In this document: in pieces, positions 1 through 11,353 of the stretch | How positions within the stretch are numbered: position 1 is the first letter of the stretch | How the letters are laid out: each line of letters begins with the position of its first letter | Source: Myrica gale | Taxonomy: Eukaryota; Streptophyta; Magnoliopsida; Fagales; Myricaceae | Assembly (NCBI GenBank): GCA_963930655.1 | Contig: OZ005621.1 | Location: forward strand, 10,713,001-10,777,000 | DNA: 64,000 nucleotides | Reading direction: 5' to 3' | Notes under the pieces: model-generated | The model's database searches: none | Seen by the model: only the letters and a program-made list of their open reading frames with translations | What the model was told of the DNA's origin: nothing | Program-made: the position numbers and the translations under genes

Positions 1-1075
1 GATTTTTCTTTTAGCAAATAAACCCAAGATAACCGAGTATGATCATCAATAAATGTTACAAACCATTTCAAGTGAGTGCGAGTGAATGTACGAGATGGGC
101 CCCATACATAACTATGGATCATGGTGAATGGTTGAGAGGGTTTATACAAAGATTTTGGAAAGGAGGTACGGTGGTGTTTTGCAAGTTCACATATTTCACA
201 CTGAAAATCAGACAAATTTTTATTTGACATAATAGACGGAAACAATCGGCGCAAATATTGAAAATTGGGATGACCAATTCTAAAATGCCATAACAATGGT
301 TCAATATCCCTAGAAACAGATGCAGAATCACAAATGGCAGTTTGAGCGTGGTCACTCACAAAGACGTCGTCAAAGTAGTAGAGCCCCTCATACTCCTTAG
401 CACTGCCAATCATCTTCCCTGATAATAGGTCCTGAAAAACACAAAGAGAGGGATGGAATTTAGCAGAGCAATGAGAGGATTTTGTTAATTTGCTAATGGA
501 CAACAGATTAGACGATAAATTTGGAACATGAAGAACAGATTCTAGTATGATAGAATGAGAGAGTTGAATACGTCCTTTTCCTGCTACTGATGAAAGAGTG
601 TCATCTGCAATTTTAACTTTGAGATTTCCGGCACAGGGTGAATAAGATGAAAGCAGATGGTAAGAACCAGTCATATAATCGGATGCACTTGAGTCAATGA
701 TCCAAGGATGTTTGGATCTAGAGCTGCTCAGAGCATGGGAAAAATTATCTGTTTGGGCTAAGGACGCGGAAACAATGTTTTTGGGAGACTGACCAGAAGC
801 CTGAAAACTGGAGAATAACTGTTGCAGTTGTTGCAATTGTTCGGCCGAGAAACTGTTGGAAGGGACATCAGGGCCGACCTGAGGGGTTGTTGGTGGGTGC
901 GTAAGAGTCGTCTGAAATCCCTGAGTACGGTGGCCTTGCCTTGGTTTCCAATCAGCAGGTTTGCCGTGGATCTCCCAGCAAGTATCTTTGCTATGACCAG
1001 TTTTTTACAATGGTCACACCAAGGCTTGTTACGAATTGGTTTTGGGTCGCGCCATAATCTCGTCCACCAAAATGT
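1..1075 (-). pseudogene. Ty1/copia polyprotein fragment (gag zinc knuckle, protease, integrase N-terminus)
   Basis: Read on the minus strand, 1075 to 1 gives copia domains in order. First is a CX2CX4HX4C zinc knuckle (about 1010-960) followed by the copia-style HGKP motif, with a one-base frame change nearby. Then comes a protease region near 710-600, where the catalytic Asp is followed by SSAS in place of TGAS. Next are a GAG-pre-integrase region and an integrase zinc finger with two His and two Cys (about 290-170). The start of the integrase core continues past the window edge. There is no continuous ORF. The 5' part of gag and the LTR are missing on the right, where the sequence switches at about 1075 to an unrelated plant transposon-type ORF. 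The family assignment is firm; no protein is expected. Confidence 0.85.
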
Positions 1076-1930
1076 TCATCCATGGAGGACGCTAGACCTG
1101 GCTCGACGAGCTCTGACCAATCTCATAACTGCACCGACATCCCTAGCGACATGTGCTCCAGCCTGAGGAAAATGAGTTGCACTGCGACTGAATGTACTAC
1201 GACATATTGGCCCAATTGGAGATCGTATCTTCTCATCAGGCAAAATAGGAACACCAGCCGCTACCAACATGCGCGAGATCAGCAATCCATGTGGGAGACC
1301 ATCTTGTTCGGATGTATACCGTACATCTCGAAGTATCTGCTGAACAATAAGCAGAAGGAATCCACGCTCGAAACGGAGCTCGGAACTGTGATGTCTCGGC
1401 GCCACGTCTCAAACGATAATAAGATAGAGCATTCGGAAGAATGGTAGCATATCTCGATGGCATATCAATGTAGATGACCCAATCATATATGCACCTGTCA
1501 CTTCCTTCAACACTTCTTCTGGTGTCATGTCAAATGGAGGGGCAATGGTCGGGTATGCCGGCACCTGGGGTCTTAGTAATCCAATAAACTGAGCAATAAT
1601 ATTTGCGGATAGTGTGAAAAAGACTCCCCACACTTGGATAGTCAGCTCCTCGACATTAGCATCACCAGTAAGAACTTGTGCATAAAAGTCACCGGTAGAT
1701 CCGAGAAACTGGACCCATCCTCTCTCCTCAAAGTTAGATTGTATGCTCTGACCTTTATACTCCAACTTGCTGAAATCTCTCAAGCGACCAACACGCTCAA
1801 TAACAACCGGTCTCTTGTAAATCAACGCTTGATGCTGAGCTAGAGACAATGACTCTCTAGGTTGAGCCGCTTGTGAAAATGTGGATGCACGTCTTCTTGG
1901 TGCCATTTTTAAAGCTGCAAAATTATTCAA
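1076..1930 (-). pseudogene. Putative plant transposon protein-domain gene, broken by one in-frame stop
   Basis: A minus-strand frame starting at 1930 runs 173 codons to a TGA at 1409-1411 and then continues in the same frame to about 1076. The text, including a stretch reading LSANIIAQFIG and later LPHGLLISRMLVAAGVPI, resembles the plant-specific domain usually labelled putative plant transposon protein (Transposase_32). That domain is found in retroelement-derived ORFs and its function is not known. The single nonsense codon and the join to a copia fragment at about 1075 indicate a dead copy. The family call rests on recalled resemblance, not a search. Confidence 0.6.
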
Positions 1931-2330
1931 GCTAAAATTAATTCGTATATAATTAAAATCATAAGGATACCTTCTATTTTACAATATGTTATTAATCATG
2001 GAGAACAAATCACAAAATCAAATACATGTAAATATTAACTTATAGTGAACTCATAAAATGTTATTATATTTTTTGAATTTTCTTCAACTCTCCATGTAAA
2101 TACTTTTCCATTATAGTATCTTATTTCTAAAAATGCATTTATTTTAGCCTCCCGAATAGAAAAGCAAAAACTTTACATTTTAAGCAATCGAACTAACAAG
2201 TAATTAAAAACCAAGAAGTAACAATGAAACTACCGTATAAAAAAAACAAACTAAAAAGGCAGGGTGAAACCGAAGGTATTTCCTATCTAGGCAGCATGTA
2301 GATTATGTTGTACAACATACAAATATTCTT
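1931..2330. other. AT-rich spacer, nothing recognised
   Basis: About 400 bases of AT-rich sequence upstream of the broken transposon-domain ORF. I see no coding frame, RNA gene or clear repeat in it. It could hold the 5' region of the element that carried that ORF. Confidence 0.4.
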
Positions 2331-2379
2331 TAAATAAGATGAAAAGAGAAAATGCAACTCCATTGGACCCATATAGAAC

Positions 2380-2525
2380 GCTATGGATACGGAAGAACAT
2401 ACGAAGAACGTATAAAACAAGAACTCCATTTGTCCTACTACCGAAGAACATACGAAGCAACTCCATCTGTCTTACTACCGAAGAACATACAAAACAAGAA
2501 CTCCCAAGAACATATAAAACAAGAA
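2380..2525. repeat. Short degenerate tandem repeat (GAAGAACATA units)
   Basis: The word GAAGAACATAC or a near variant recurs at about 2391, 2442 and 2480, followed each time by a variant of AAAACAAGAACTCC or GAAGCAACTCC. Units are roughly 40-50 bases and imperfect. The small plus-strand ORFs covering it are products of this repetition. Confidence 0.55.
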
Positions 2526-2969
2526 CTTATTTATTTTGTTGGTGAAACGTTAATCTTATACGTTTTCATGACATGAATGAAATGCAGGACAAGGCAAAAA
2601 ACACAATGGACAAAAGACAAACGACAAGCAAACGCAAACAGAAAAAACAAACACAACGCACGAATTCTAACCATACCACTACCGAACTAACAATCAAAAT
2701 ATATATAGACTACGGAGACGATCCACGTACCTGAGGAAGAAGACGAAATGAAGAGTCCTTCGGTGGAGAAAATGGAGCTTTCTCCTCGTACGGTCTTTCT
2801 ATCAATTGCCTTCGGTTCGAACAAAAAGGCTTTTAAAACGAACCAGAACGTTTCTGAAGGAAGACGACGATTGGACTCTCGTTCGAACCGCTATAATTTC
2901 GTTTGAAATTTTTTGGACAGATGGCACAAATCAATGCTCCACAATTACACGTGGTGGCAAAATCATGCA

Positions 2970-3425
2970 ATTCTCGTTCGACCCCACCTACTCGTTCAGG
3001 CGTTGCAGGAACTGAAGAGATGTTGCCAGCGTCGCCTCAATCACGAACCAACTACACACGGACACCTGTCATTCTAGTTTGACCCACTTAAGTTGTTCGA
3101 ACGAATTCATGCGTTGCAGGCAAAGAAAAGACGTTGTCTGCATCACCTCAATAACAAACCAACGACACACGGAAACCTGTCACTTTCGTTCGGCCCCTAG
3201 GCCTCGGTTCGAACTAAGTCAGGCGTTGCAGGCTACGAAAAGACGTTGCCTTCGACTCCTCACACTACAAACCAATCAATCTCGTTCGACCTCAACAAAT
3301 GGTTCGAACTGAGTTCGGTGTAACAGTCACGGTCAATATTGCCTGCGACGCCTCACACACCAATTAACACCTGTCGTGTCGGTTCGACCTAAGTATTACC
3401 AGTTCGAACGAAAGCAGACAAATGT
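2970..3425. repeat. Tandem array of about four diverged ~105-bp units
   Basis: Units begin at about 2971, 3071, 3182 and 3280. Each carries, in order, a CGTTCGACC-like word, a GTTCGAAC palindrome, GGCGTTGCAGG, GACGTTGCC, CCTCA-AC, and a CACACGGACACCTGTC-like end. The last unit is the most diverged. The GC content is clearly higher than in the flanking AT-rich DNA. It lies next to the broken transposon-domain ORF and may be the LTR or subterminal region of that element; that link is inference. Confidence 0.7.
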
Positions 3426-3429
3426 TTCG

Positions 3430-3945
3430 CGGATGGTTGCATTTAACAAGGAATTAAACAAGTTGTGTATTTCTTAATTTGTAGAAACGGTACCGTTTTA
3501 ATTAAAAAAAATTTCTTAATTTGTAGTTTTTCCAAATTTTGAGTAAAATAGTTTATATTTTCTAATTATGTGTATTTAATAAATTAAAATTAGTTGTAAA
3601 TTATAATAATATTTGAAAATCTTTATATTTAGTAATAATTTTATATTTAGAAAATACATAACATATTATTTAATTTTTTATAACTAGTGTAATAATTTTA
3701 ATTAAAACAAGTTGATAGTGATAATATATAATATTTATAATTTAAAAATATAAACTACCATAATAACTATGACCAGATATTAAGTTATGTACCTTAATTG
3801 CATATGCAAATTAATCTCACAACATTATTTCTAATTCCATATAAGAACTTCAATTTTCATAAAACTCCTTTTAATTCCATATTTTATTAAGTAGGTCTCC
3901 TAAATTCTTTTTTTCGACACGTGACAAATAAAATTTATTAAGTAG
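3430..3945. other. AT-rich spacer, nothing recognised
   Basis: Strongly AT-rich sequence with homopolymer runs. I see no open frame, RNA gene or clear repeat. Confidence 0.4.
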
Positions 3946-3949
3946 GTCT

Positions 3950-4084
3950 CCTTTTAGACCGCCGCTATAGACTCGAGACATCTAACAGCGTTTTCAAGAA
4001 CAAAAGTTTTGCAAAACGCCGCGAAAAACACCTTTTGGCAGCGTTTTTAGAGACTGCCGCTATAGACCTATTTTTTTGTATTGC
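3950..4084. mobile_element. Remnant of a nonautonomous CACTA-like end
   Basis: Contains GACCGCCGCTATAGA near 3958 and an inverted-type partner GACTGCCGCTATAGACC near 4053, with GCG-rich words between them. The right edge reads TTTTTTTGTATTG, a one-base-altered form of the complement of the CACTACAA terminus typical of plant CACTA transposons. No target duplication is evident. Low-to-moderate confidence. Confidence 0.4.
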
Positions 4085-4349
4085 TTGTTTAACGACAATG
4101 TCATTGGCCCAACAATTATAGCTTTTTTATTTACGCATAAATTTTTTGGTAACGATTTCTTTTTGTCACAAAAAACCACTTTCAGTGAGACATTTTGCAT
4201 TTTGCCATTAACAAATGACCATATTGATTTTTTGTTTTTTTACGATATTTTATTTTTTCAATTGTTTCATTTTATAAATTTTTTATTACTTTTTTTAGTT
4301 TCATACTTCATGACTTTTATTAGTTATTTTTTTCATGACAAACATTTTA

Positions 4350-4791
4350 GTCACTAAAAACGTCTTTTAGCGACCATAGTTTCCTTTGGTCACTAAAACT
4401 TATGGATCGAACGAGGTTTGGAGACAAATTTCACTTTGGTCGCTAAAACATGTGTTGACTCTATAGCGACGAGCCACTTTCGTCGCAGAAGATTACTTTT
4501 AGTGACAAAGTTGATATTCGTCGCTAAAATACATGTATTTTAACACTTTAGCGACGAAATTGTAGTTTGGTTTCTAAAGGTACATCTTTAGCGACGAATA
4601 TGCGTTTGTCACTAATACTTTCGTCGCTAAAAGTACCCTTTTAGCGAAGAAATCTATATTGGTCGCTAAAAATAGGTATTTTAACTTTTTAGTGACGAAA
4701 AACTAATGTCGTCGCTAAAAATGTACTTTTAGCGACGAAACGGATTTCGCCACTGAAAAATTCGTCCCTAAAAAGCAGATTTATTGTAGTG
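4350..4791. mobile_element. CACTA-type transposon end with subterminal TTTTAGCGACGAAA repeats
   Basis: The word TTTTAGCGAC(G/C) and its complement GTCGCTAAAA occur more than a dozen times in both orientations between 4354 and 4765, as in the subterminal arrays bound by En/Spm-type transposases. The segment ends at 4791 in ATTGTAGTG, the complement of CACTACAAT, the canonical CACTA terminus. The flanking triplet is TCA. The left terminus was not found, so the element is truncated or its left end has diverged. No transposase coding is visible. Confidence 0.65.
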
Positions 4792-4992
4792 TCATGCTAT
4801 GGATTCATGTAGTGACTTACGAACTTTTGTTATGATGAAATTGGAATCTGGTTTGAGAGGCTTAGAAATATCAAAGTCAAACTTAATTCTATCAAATTTA
4901 TTGCTTGCAACCCCATGAGGGATGGGTTCTACTTCCAACAAATTACCTATATGGTTCCTAATCATCTCAATATTTTCGGGGCAGCTATGTAG
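4792..4992 (-). pseudogene. C-terminal part of a DUF4283-type retroelement ORF
   Basis: The minus-strand frame here encodes a segment with KFDFDISKPLKPDSNF, resembling the region after the DUF4283 domain in plant LINE ORF1-like and zinc-knuckle proteins. It is the direct continuation of the frame at 16492-16760. If the copia element and one AGAGG copy are mentally removed, the two pieces join in frame. The frame ends at a TGA abutting the CACTA terminus at 4791, so the normal C-terminus is lost. Confidence 0.6.
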
Positions 4993-4997
4993 AGAGG
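4993..4997. repeat. Target-site duplication AGAGG (left)
   Basis: AGAGG directly precedes the left LTR. The same five bases follow the right LTR at 16487-16491. A 5-bp duplication is standard for LTR retrotransposon integration. Confidence 0.85.
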
Positions 4998-5256
4998 TAA
5001 TAGAATGAATGAATTTCCTATTTGATTTCATTTAGTAGCTTGAGAATTTATACAAGTAAGTGGTGTGTCCCACAACCAATCATTTGTGGTTGTGCGCATA
5101 TTACAGGTGTGCACCATTATGTTACAACCAACAAAGAATAAATTGCGTACAGAGGATTAACAAACTAATTCTAGAAGATCCTATATAGCAGAGGTGCTGA
5201 GGTGGATATCTCAAGTGACAGCAGAGGAGGTAAGCGAGGAAGGTCGTTCTTTATCA
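4998..5256 (-). repeat. 3' LTR of the copia element
   Basis: 259 bases, colinear with 16232-16486 apart from a 4-base insertion (TAAG) and scattered substitutions. Read on the minus strand it starts TGATAAAG and ends ATTCTATTA. A G-rich polypurine tract lies just inside the element. Confidence 0.9.
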
Positions 5257-6690
5257 TCCCCCGCGAGTCCAGCGTGGATGGAAGAACCATTAGACTCGTA
5301 CGAAGCTGCTGAAACCGAGAGGCCACAAAAGGCTTGGTAAGAACGTCAGCTAACTAATCTTTACTGGAGATGAAGGCAACATGTAGTGATTTATCAACCA
5401 CACGGTCACGCATGAAAGTCAATAGCAACATGTTTCATGCGTTAGTGGAAAACAGGATTTGCGGATAGATAAGTAGCGCCAAGATTATCACACCAAAGAG
5501 TGGGGGAGTGAGGAAGAGTAACACCAAGCTCAGTGAAAAGAGATCGAAGCTACAACACCTCAGGTGTGGTATTAACAAGAGCTTTGTACTTTGCCTCTGT
5601 ACTTGAATGTGCGATTGTGGCTTGCTTCTTAGAGCAACACGAGCTGAGGTTCGGACCAAAATAAACATAAAAAGCACCCGAAGACCGTCGGTCATCAGGA
5701 CACCCTACCTAGTCAGCATTAGAGTAAGCAGCGAGAGACCGAGAAGAAGAACACTGCAAGTAGAGTAAAAAATGTAAAGTGCTCTTGAGATAACGCAAGA
5801 TGCGTTTCACTGCCTGCCAACTAGAGAGACGCGGAGATTGCATAAATTGGCAGACTCAGTTAACAACGAAAGCAACATCAGGACGGTTGAGGGAGAGAGA
5901 TATTGTAAATGTCCAACTATGCTGCGAAACAAAGTAGGGTCTTCAAAGAGAGGAGTATCACTCTTAAAGAGCAGGGGAAGCAACCATAGGGGAAGAAACT
6001 GGTTTCACCTCAACCATGTTAGTCTTGAGAAGTAAGTCCCGAATGTACTTCTGCTGTGTAAGGAGAATACCATTCGAATGAGGGAGCACTTCCAAACCCA
6101 GAAAGTAGTGGAGAGAACCAAGGTCTTTAACTGGAATAGACAAGTTGAGCTGATGAACAACCTACTTGAGAAAACAGGAGTCTAAACCAGTGAGCAAAAT
6201 ATTGTCAACATAGACTAGCACATTGGGAAGAGTGGTAGATTGAAGATATATAAAGAGAGAAGCATATGATCTGGTAGCCACAAAACGAAGTTGCAGAAGG
6301 CAATGACGAAGACGATGAAACCAAGCGTGGGGCGCTTGTTTGAGGCCATATAAGGCCTTGCGTAGGCGACACACATAATCAGGATAATACAGAAAACAGC
6401 CTTTTCCAAGGCACCGTGCAAAAAGGCATTTTGTACATCAAGTTGTTTGAGAGGCCAACCAGCAGAAATGGAGAGACCTAGAACCATCCGGATGGTGGAG
6501 GGCTTGACAACAAGGCTGAATGTCTCTCCATAATCCAGACCCTTTTGTTGATGATACCCTTTGGCAACAAGCCTCGCTTTTCTACGCTGAGGAGATCCAT
6601 CAGCATTGCACTTTGTGCGAAAAATCCATTTACAGCCGACCAGATTCTGAGAAGGAGATGGAGGAACCAAATCCCAAGTGTTGAGGCAAA
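5257..6690 (-). pseudogene. Copia reverse transcriptase and RNase H, decayed
   Basis: The minus strand from about 6680 reads NTWDLVPP, GCKWIFRTK and ARLVAKGYHQQKGLDYGETF, then KQLDVQNAFLHG: copia RT. At 6374-6162 it continues with ALYGLKQAPHAWF and YVDNILLTG, where the usual catalytic YVDD is changed to YVDN. Further on, RNase H signatures appear: ADWVGCPDD and [11 protein letters not shown] (about 5700-5580). Several frameshifts and stops break the frame, so no active enzyme is possible. The RT N-terminus and the upstream linker are missing. Confidence 0.85.
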
Positions 6691-6699
6691 ACGTCTAGA

Positions 6700-7540
6700 G
6701 AAATTATGATTTATCACCTTGACTCTCTCTTAGTTCTCATTTCTACCACTAGCTGTCCAAAAGAGTTTCGACCTTAAGATTGATCAATATTGATCCTAAC
6801 TACTTCAAAGCTGAAGGGTCTAGCAGTTTTCACGCCAACTCTATTCTTAAGGGTTGTTGAATTTTCCAAACCCCCAAAGTTTGGGCAACTGTTTCTAGCC
6901 CTTGATTCAATAACAACTTAAGTTGCCACTTTCTTTTGCTCTTCTTCTTCTTCTTCTTTTTTTCTTTTTTTAGGAATGGCACAGCTCAGTAGTCCTATAG
7001 TGTACTTCTCTCTATTCTAGTAATTGGTATGTAGATGAAGACTACTGAGAGATATCAGGTAAAAGAAATAGCTATTTCTTAGAATGTTTTGCCCTTCATC
7101 CTGTGAGAGCTAATTCTAAGGTCAAGCTCAGAAAAATTCCAAAGTTTGAAACTAGAGAGTTCGCATCATCATTCATGTTTCATCAATGTCAAATTTGAAT
7201 GCTCGAGAAGGAAAGAGTTGTCAACATGCATTAATAAAGTTCAACCACCATCACCATCTTACTAGGAGTCAGCAATTCAGCCTAATCACAGTAAAATGCA
7301 ATATGGTCATGACAAGTGTAAATGAATATATTGCATGATTGCAAAACGTGAAAAACCCTCCCCCCAACTAAATGAAACATTGTCCTCAATGTGAAAGCAT
7401 AAAGGGAAACAAAAGAAAGATGGGAACACAGAGAAGCAAACCAAAAGAAAGACAACAAAAAATCACAACCAACAAGTGCAAAATAAAAGGAAAAGAATGC
7501 AAATAATAAATAAAACAACAAAAAGGAAAGGTCAGAGGAC
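6700..7540 (-). other. Noncoding 3' region of the nested gypsy element
   Basis: This segment follows the end of the gypsy integrase frame (about 7545) and reaches the copia RT border near 6690. It has no long frame apart from low-complexity stretches, with a pyrimidine-rich run near 6930-6970. I could not match it by eye to the gypsy LTR at 12851-14340, so the second LTR appears to be missing. Assignment to the gypsy element is by position. Confidence 0.45.
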
Positions 7541-7544
7541 TCTC

Positions 7545-8794
7545 CTGGGGTCTTGCACAAGCAAGATTTCTTCATTTGGATCGAAGGAAGTCATAAATGA
7601 CTTGAGACGTTGTCCATTGACTGTGAAGCTATTTCCATTTTTTGGATCGACAATGTCTACCGCACCATGAGAATGAACCTCTTTAATGATGTATGGGCCA
7701 CCCCATCGGCACTTCAGCTTCCCAGGAAAAAGTTACAGTCGGGAGTTATAAAGCAGCGCTCACTGATTAGGGAGAAGCTGTTTGTCTTTAATCTTCTTGT
7801 CATGTAGTGACTTCATCCGCTCCTTTGCCAAGCGGGCATTGTCATAAGCTTCCCTCCTTGCTTCATCGAGCTCAGAAATCTGCAACTTTCTTAAACCTTT
7901 GGCAGTATCAAGTGAAAAGTAATCTGTTTTATAGCCCATAAAGCACAATGTTGAATTTCAACTGGTAGATAACAAGCCTTTCCATAAACTAATCTGTAAG
8001 GGGACATCCCTAAATTAGTTTTGAATGCAGTTCTATAGGCCCAGAGGACATCAACCAATTTTTCGGACCAATCCTTTCGAGTAGGACGGACCGTTTTCTC
8101 AAGTATGAGCTTGATCTCTCTATTGGCCAAGTCAGCTTGACCATTAGTTTGGGGTGATATGGAGTAGAGACCTTGTGAGTCACCCCATATTTTTGCATGA
8201 GTTTTTCAAAAGGTTTATTGCAAAAATGCGAACCTCTATCACAAATGATCACTTTAGGCATGCCAAAACGTGCAAACAACTATTTCATAAAATGAATGAC
8301 AACCTTATGATCATTTTTCCTACAAGGTATGACTTCTACCCATTTTGACACATAATATATAGCAACTAAAATATAGGAATTTCCAAATGAATTTGGGAAG
8401 GGTCCCATAAAATCAATTCCCCAACAATCAAAAATTTCAAGTGTTAAAATAGAGGAACGAGGCATTTCATTCTTGCTGTAATTTTTCCAATTTTCTGACA
8501 AGGCTCACAGGACTTGCAAAACGATTCAACATCTTTAAACATAGTAGGCCAGTAGAGCCCACTTTGCAAAAATGTTGAGACAATTTTCTTTGCGGCAAAG
8601 TGGCCTCCACACGCTCCACTATGGCAAAAATGCATCACAGAGGTAAACTCATCATCAGACACACATCGACATACCAATTGATCAGCACAATATTTAAACA
8701 AATAAGGGTTGTCGAAATAATAGTGTCGTACCTCTGCAAAGAAACTTACGCTTGTCCTGAACTGCCCAATGCCCTGGCATCTGGTCAGTGACAA
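7545..8794 (-). pseudogene. Athila-type gypsy integrase
   Basis: Minus-strand frames carry the integrase zinc-binding motif (HFCHSGACGGH and CKSCEPCQK), then the catalytic core: GIDFMGPFP with the first Asp near 8430, [13 protein letters not shown] with the second Asp near 8245, and the [10 protein letters not shown] region carrying the Glu near 8110. Conserved text [30 protein letters not shown] follows, as in plant Athila elements. The frame shifts several times (8501/8444, 8279/8130, 7948/7891). The C-terminal part runs to about 7545, ending near QDPRRVL. Confidence 0.85.
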
Positions 8795-10200
8795 GGTAAT
8801 TTACAATATCCGCAAACCAAGGAGAGCGTGACACTGCAAAAAGATGCTCATCAGGGAAATCATCATTTAAGGGAGGAAGAGATGAAGATACATCAGATAG
8901 CTGCAAGCGAGAAAGATGATCAGCTACAACATTTTCAACTCCTTTTTTATCTCGAATGGTAATGTTGAACTCTTGAAGAAGAAGAATCCATTGGATAAAT
9001 CTAGGCTTAGTGTCCTTCTTGGCCAACAAATACTTCAAAGCAGAGTGGTCAGTAAAGATAATAACAGGCGACCCAATAATATAAGAACGAAATTTATCTA
9101 AAGCAAACACTACAGCTAACAACTCTTTCTCGGTGGTGGTATAGTTTCTCTTAGCATCATTTAAAGTACGACTTGCATAATAAATGATAGTAGGCTCGTT
9201 ATCCACTCTTTGGCCGAGAACGGCACCAAAAGCGAAATCACTAGTATCAGTCATAATTTCAAAAGGCAAGTCCCACCGAGGTGGTTGCATAATGGGTGCA
9301 ACTGTCAAGTGTTTCTTCAAGGTCTCAAAGGCATGTTGGCACTCATCAGTCCACAAGAAAGTTGTATCATTTTGCAATAAAGTACACAATGGTTTAGAAA
9401 ATACTACTAAATCCTTGAATGAAAGGCCTAAAAAACAAAGCATGGACAAGAAAAGACCAGATATCCCTCACTGTCCTAGGGACAGGTAACGGAGAAATCA
9501 GCTTTATCTTGGCTCTGTCAACCTCTATACCATGCTTAGAAACTAGATGATCAAGTACCAAGCCACTACTCACCATAAACTAACATTTTTCCCAATTCAA
9601 CAGCAAATTCTTCTCTTCACATCATTTCAAGATAGCAGTTAAATTTTTCAAACAATCATCAAAAGATTTACCAAACACAGAAAAATCATCCATAAAAACT
9701 TCACACATATCATCTAGCATGTCAGAAAAGATGCTCATCATACAACGCTGAAAAGTAGCCGGTGCATTACATAAACCAAATGGCATTCTACGAAAATCAT
9801 AAGTACCAAATGGACAAGTGAAGGTGGTCTTCTCTTGATCCTCTGGTGCTATGGCAATTTGATAGTATCCAGAAAAGCCATCAAGAAAATAATAAAAAGT
9901 ATTACCAGCTTCTTTTTCGAGTGTCTGATCCAGGAAAGGTAATGGGAAATGATCTTTTCAACTAACTGAATTCAACTTACGGTAGTCGATACACATTCTC
10001 CAACCCATTACATTCCTAGAAGGGATCAACTCTCCACTAGCATTTTCAATAACAGTTAAACCAGATTTTTTTGGAACTACCTGTGTTGGGCTTACCCACT
10101 CGCTGTCGGAGATAGGATAAATGATGCCCACAACTAATAATTTCAGCACATTTTTCTTCACCACCTCTTTCATGGTGGGGTTTAATCTCCGCTGTGCATC
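8695..10200 (-). pseudogene. Athila-type gypsy reverse transcriptase and RNase H
   Basis: The RT begins near 10173 (KEVVKKNVLKLLVVGIIYP, WRMCIDYRKLNSVS). It continues through FPLPFLDQ, GYYQIAIAPEDQEKTTFTCPFG and the catalytic EVFMDDFSVFG near 9690-9720, so the RT active site is intact. RNase H follows at 9449-8694 with [47 protein letters not shown] and DHLSRL. Stops occur near 9958, 9600 and 9450. This is the best-preserved part of the nested element. Confidence 0.88.
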
Positions 10201-10255
10201 ACGAACTGGTCGTGCATCTCCCTCCTGAAAAATGTTATGTGTACAAATTGAAGGG

Positions 10256-11105
10256 TCAATTCCTTTGATGTCTGCAATGGTCCAGCCTATTGCTCCCCGA
10301 TGCTTTTCTCAATACTTGCAATAAATCGGCTTCCTGTTTCGCAGTAAGTTGAGAAGAAATGATCACCAGAAATGTGTCTTCAGCTGGACCCAGAAAAACG
10401 TATTTCAAGTCCTCAGGTAGTGGCTTCAACTCCAATGTATGGACTTCTTCTTCTGATGACTTCATGACTTTTGGTAATTCAAGGGCTTCAAAGACTGGCC
10501 TACGCCAACTGCCTGTGTAGCTCACATCTGACAACTGAGAGGGGTCGTGTCTCTATTAACTGTCTCTCTACTTCTGTCAATTCTACTGATTGAGGAACTG
10601 TCTCAATAAGAGTTTCAGGCTGCTACCCAAGTCAAGTAAAGCTCTCCCAATGCGTGATTCACCAATCATAATGGAAATAGTAGGAGTATCGGGATCTCTA
10701 AACTTCTAAGGAGTCTCGCTCAATATCAATGCACTGACTTGCTCTGTCAAGAAAGTTTTCTTCATTACATTCAGCTTCCTCTTCACTGTGCACAAGTCCT
10801 TCAAAAATTTTGCATATGAAGGAACTTGTATGGCGTCCAAAAGTGGAATATTGATCTTCACTTGCTTGAAGATTTCCTGAATCTCCGTATGATATTTGTT
10901 CTTTTGGCCAGCTGTCAATCTCTGAGGATAGGAAACCACAGGTCGGAACTCCCTACTCGTCTCTACCTCATCACTTGCAGGTTTCTTTGCTTCAAGCTGG
11001 ACATCCTCTGGTTTCAAATTTTTCTCAGCTTCATCTGCCTCATTTACAACTTCAAGTGTCAAGAAAACTGTCTGTCTATGCACAGGCATCTCAGGTCGGG
11101 GAACT
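10256..11105 (-). pseudogene. Athila-type gypsy gag-protease linker and truncated protease
   Basis: The frame 11089-10706 contains FRPVVSYPQRLTAGQK and EIFKQVKINIPLLDAIQVPSYAKFLKDLCTVKRKLN, diagnostic of plant Athila/gypsy polyproteins ahead of the protease. The protease is visible at about 10690-10620 (PDTPTISIMIGESRIGRALLDLGSS, with the catalytic Asp in DLGS). It breaks off there; the usual ASVNLLP continuation and most of the protease are deleted. The next frame, 10534-10256, is the RT leader (LELKPLPEDLKYVFLG). Confidence 0.8.
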
Positions 11106-11353
11106 TTCTTTCCGCTTCTTAAAGAAATAACAGCCTTTGTTGTTTCAATTGATTACTTTGAGATATTATGCACTTGTTGCTGCCGATATACTTGAGGATT
11201 AGGCTGAGGTTGTGCTGGGAATTTTCCTCTGTCAAGAATGCTCAATGTCGTACTCATCTTATTAATGGTGCCCCATAATTCATTTATGACCTAAGTGTTC
11301 TGACTGTTAGTGGTGGCCTGAATCTGCATGAACTGGTGAAGTGTGTTGGCCAT

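Noticed and set aside
4350..4791. Regularly recurring motif that could suggest a CRISPR-like array
   Set aside because: Motifs are short, in both orientations, with irregular spacing, in a plant genome; they fit CACTA subterminal repeats.
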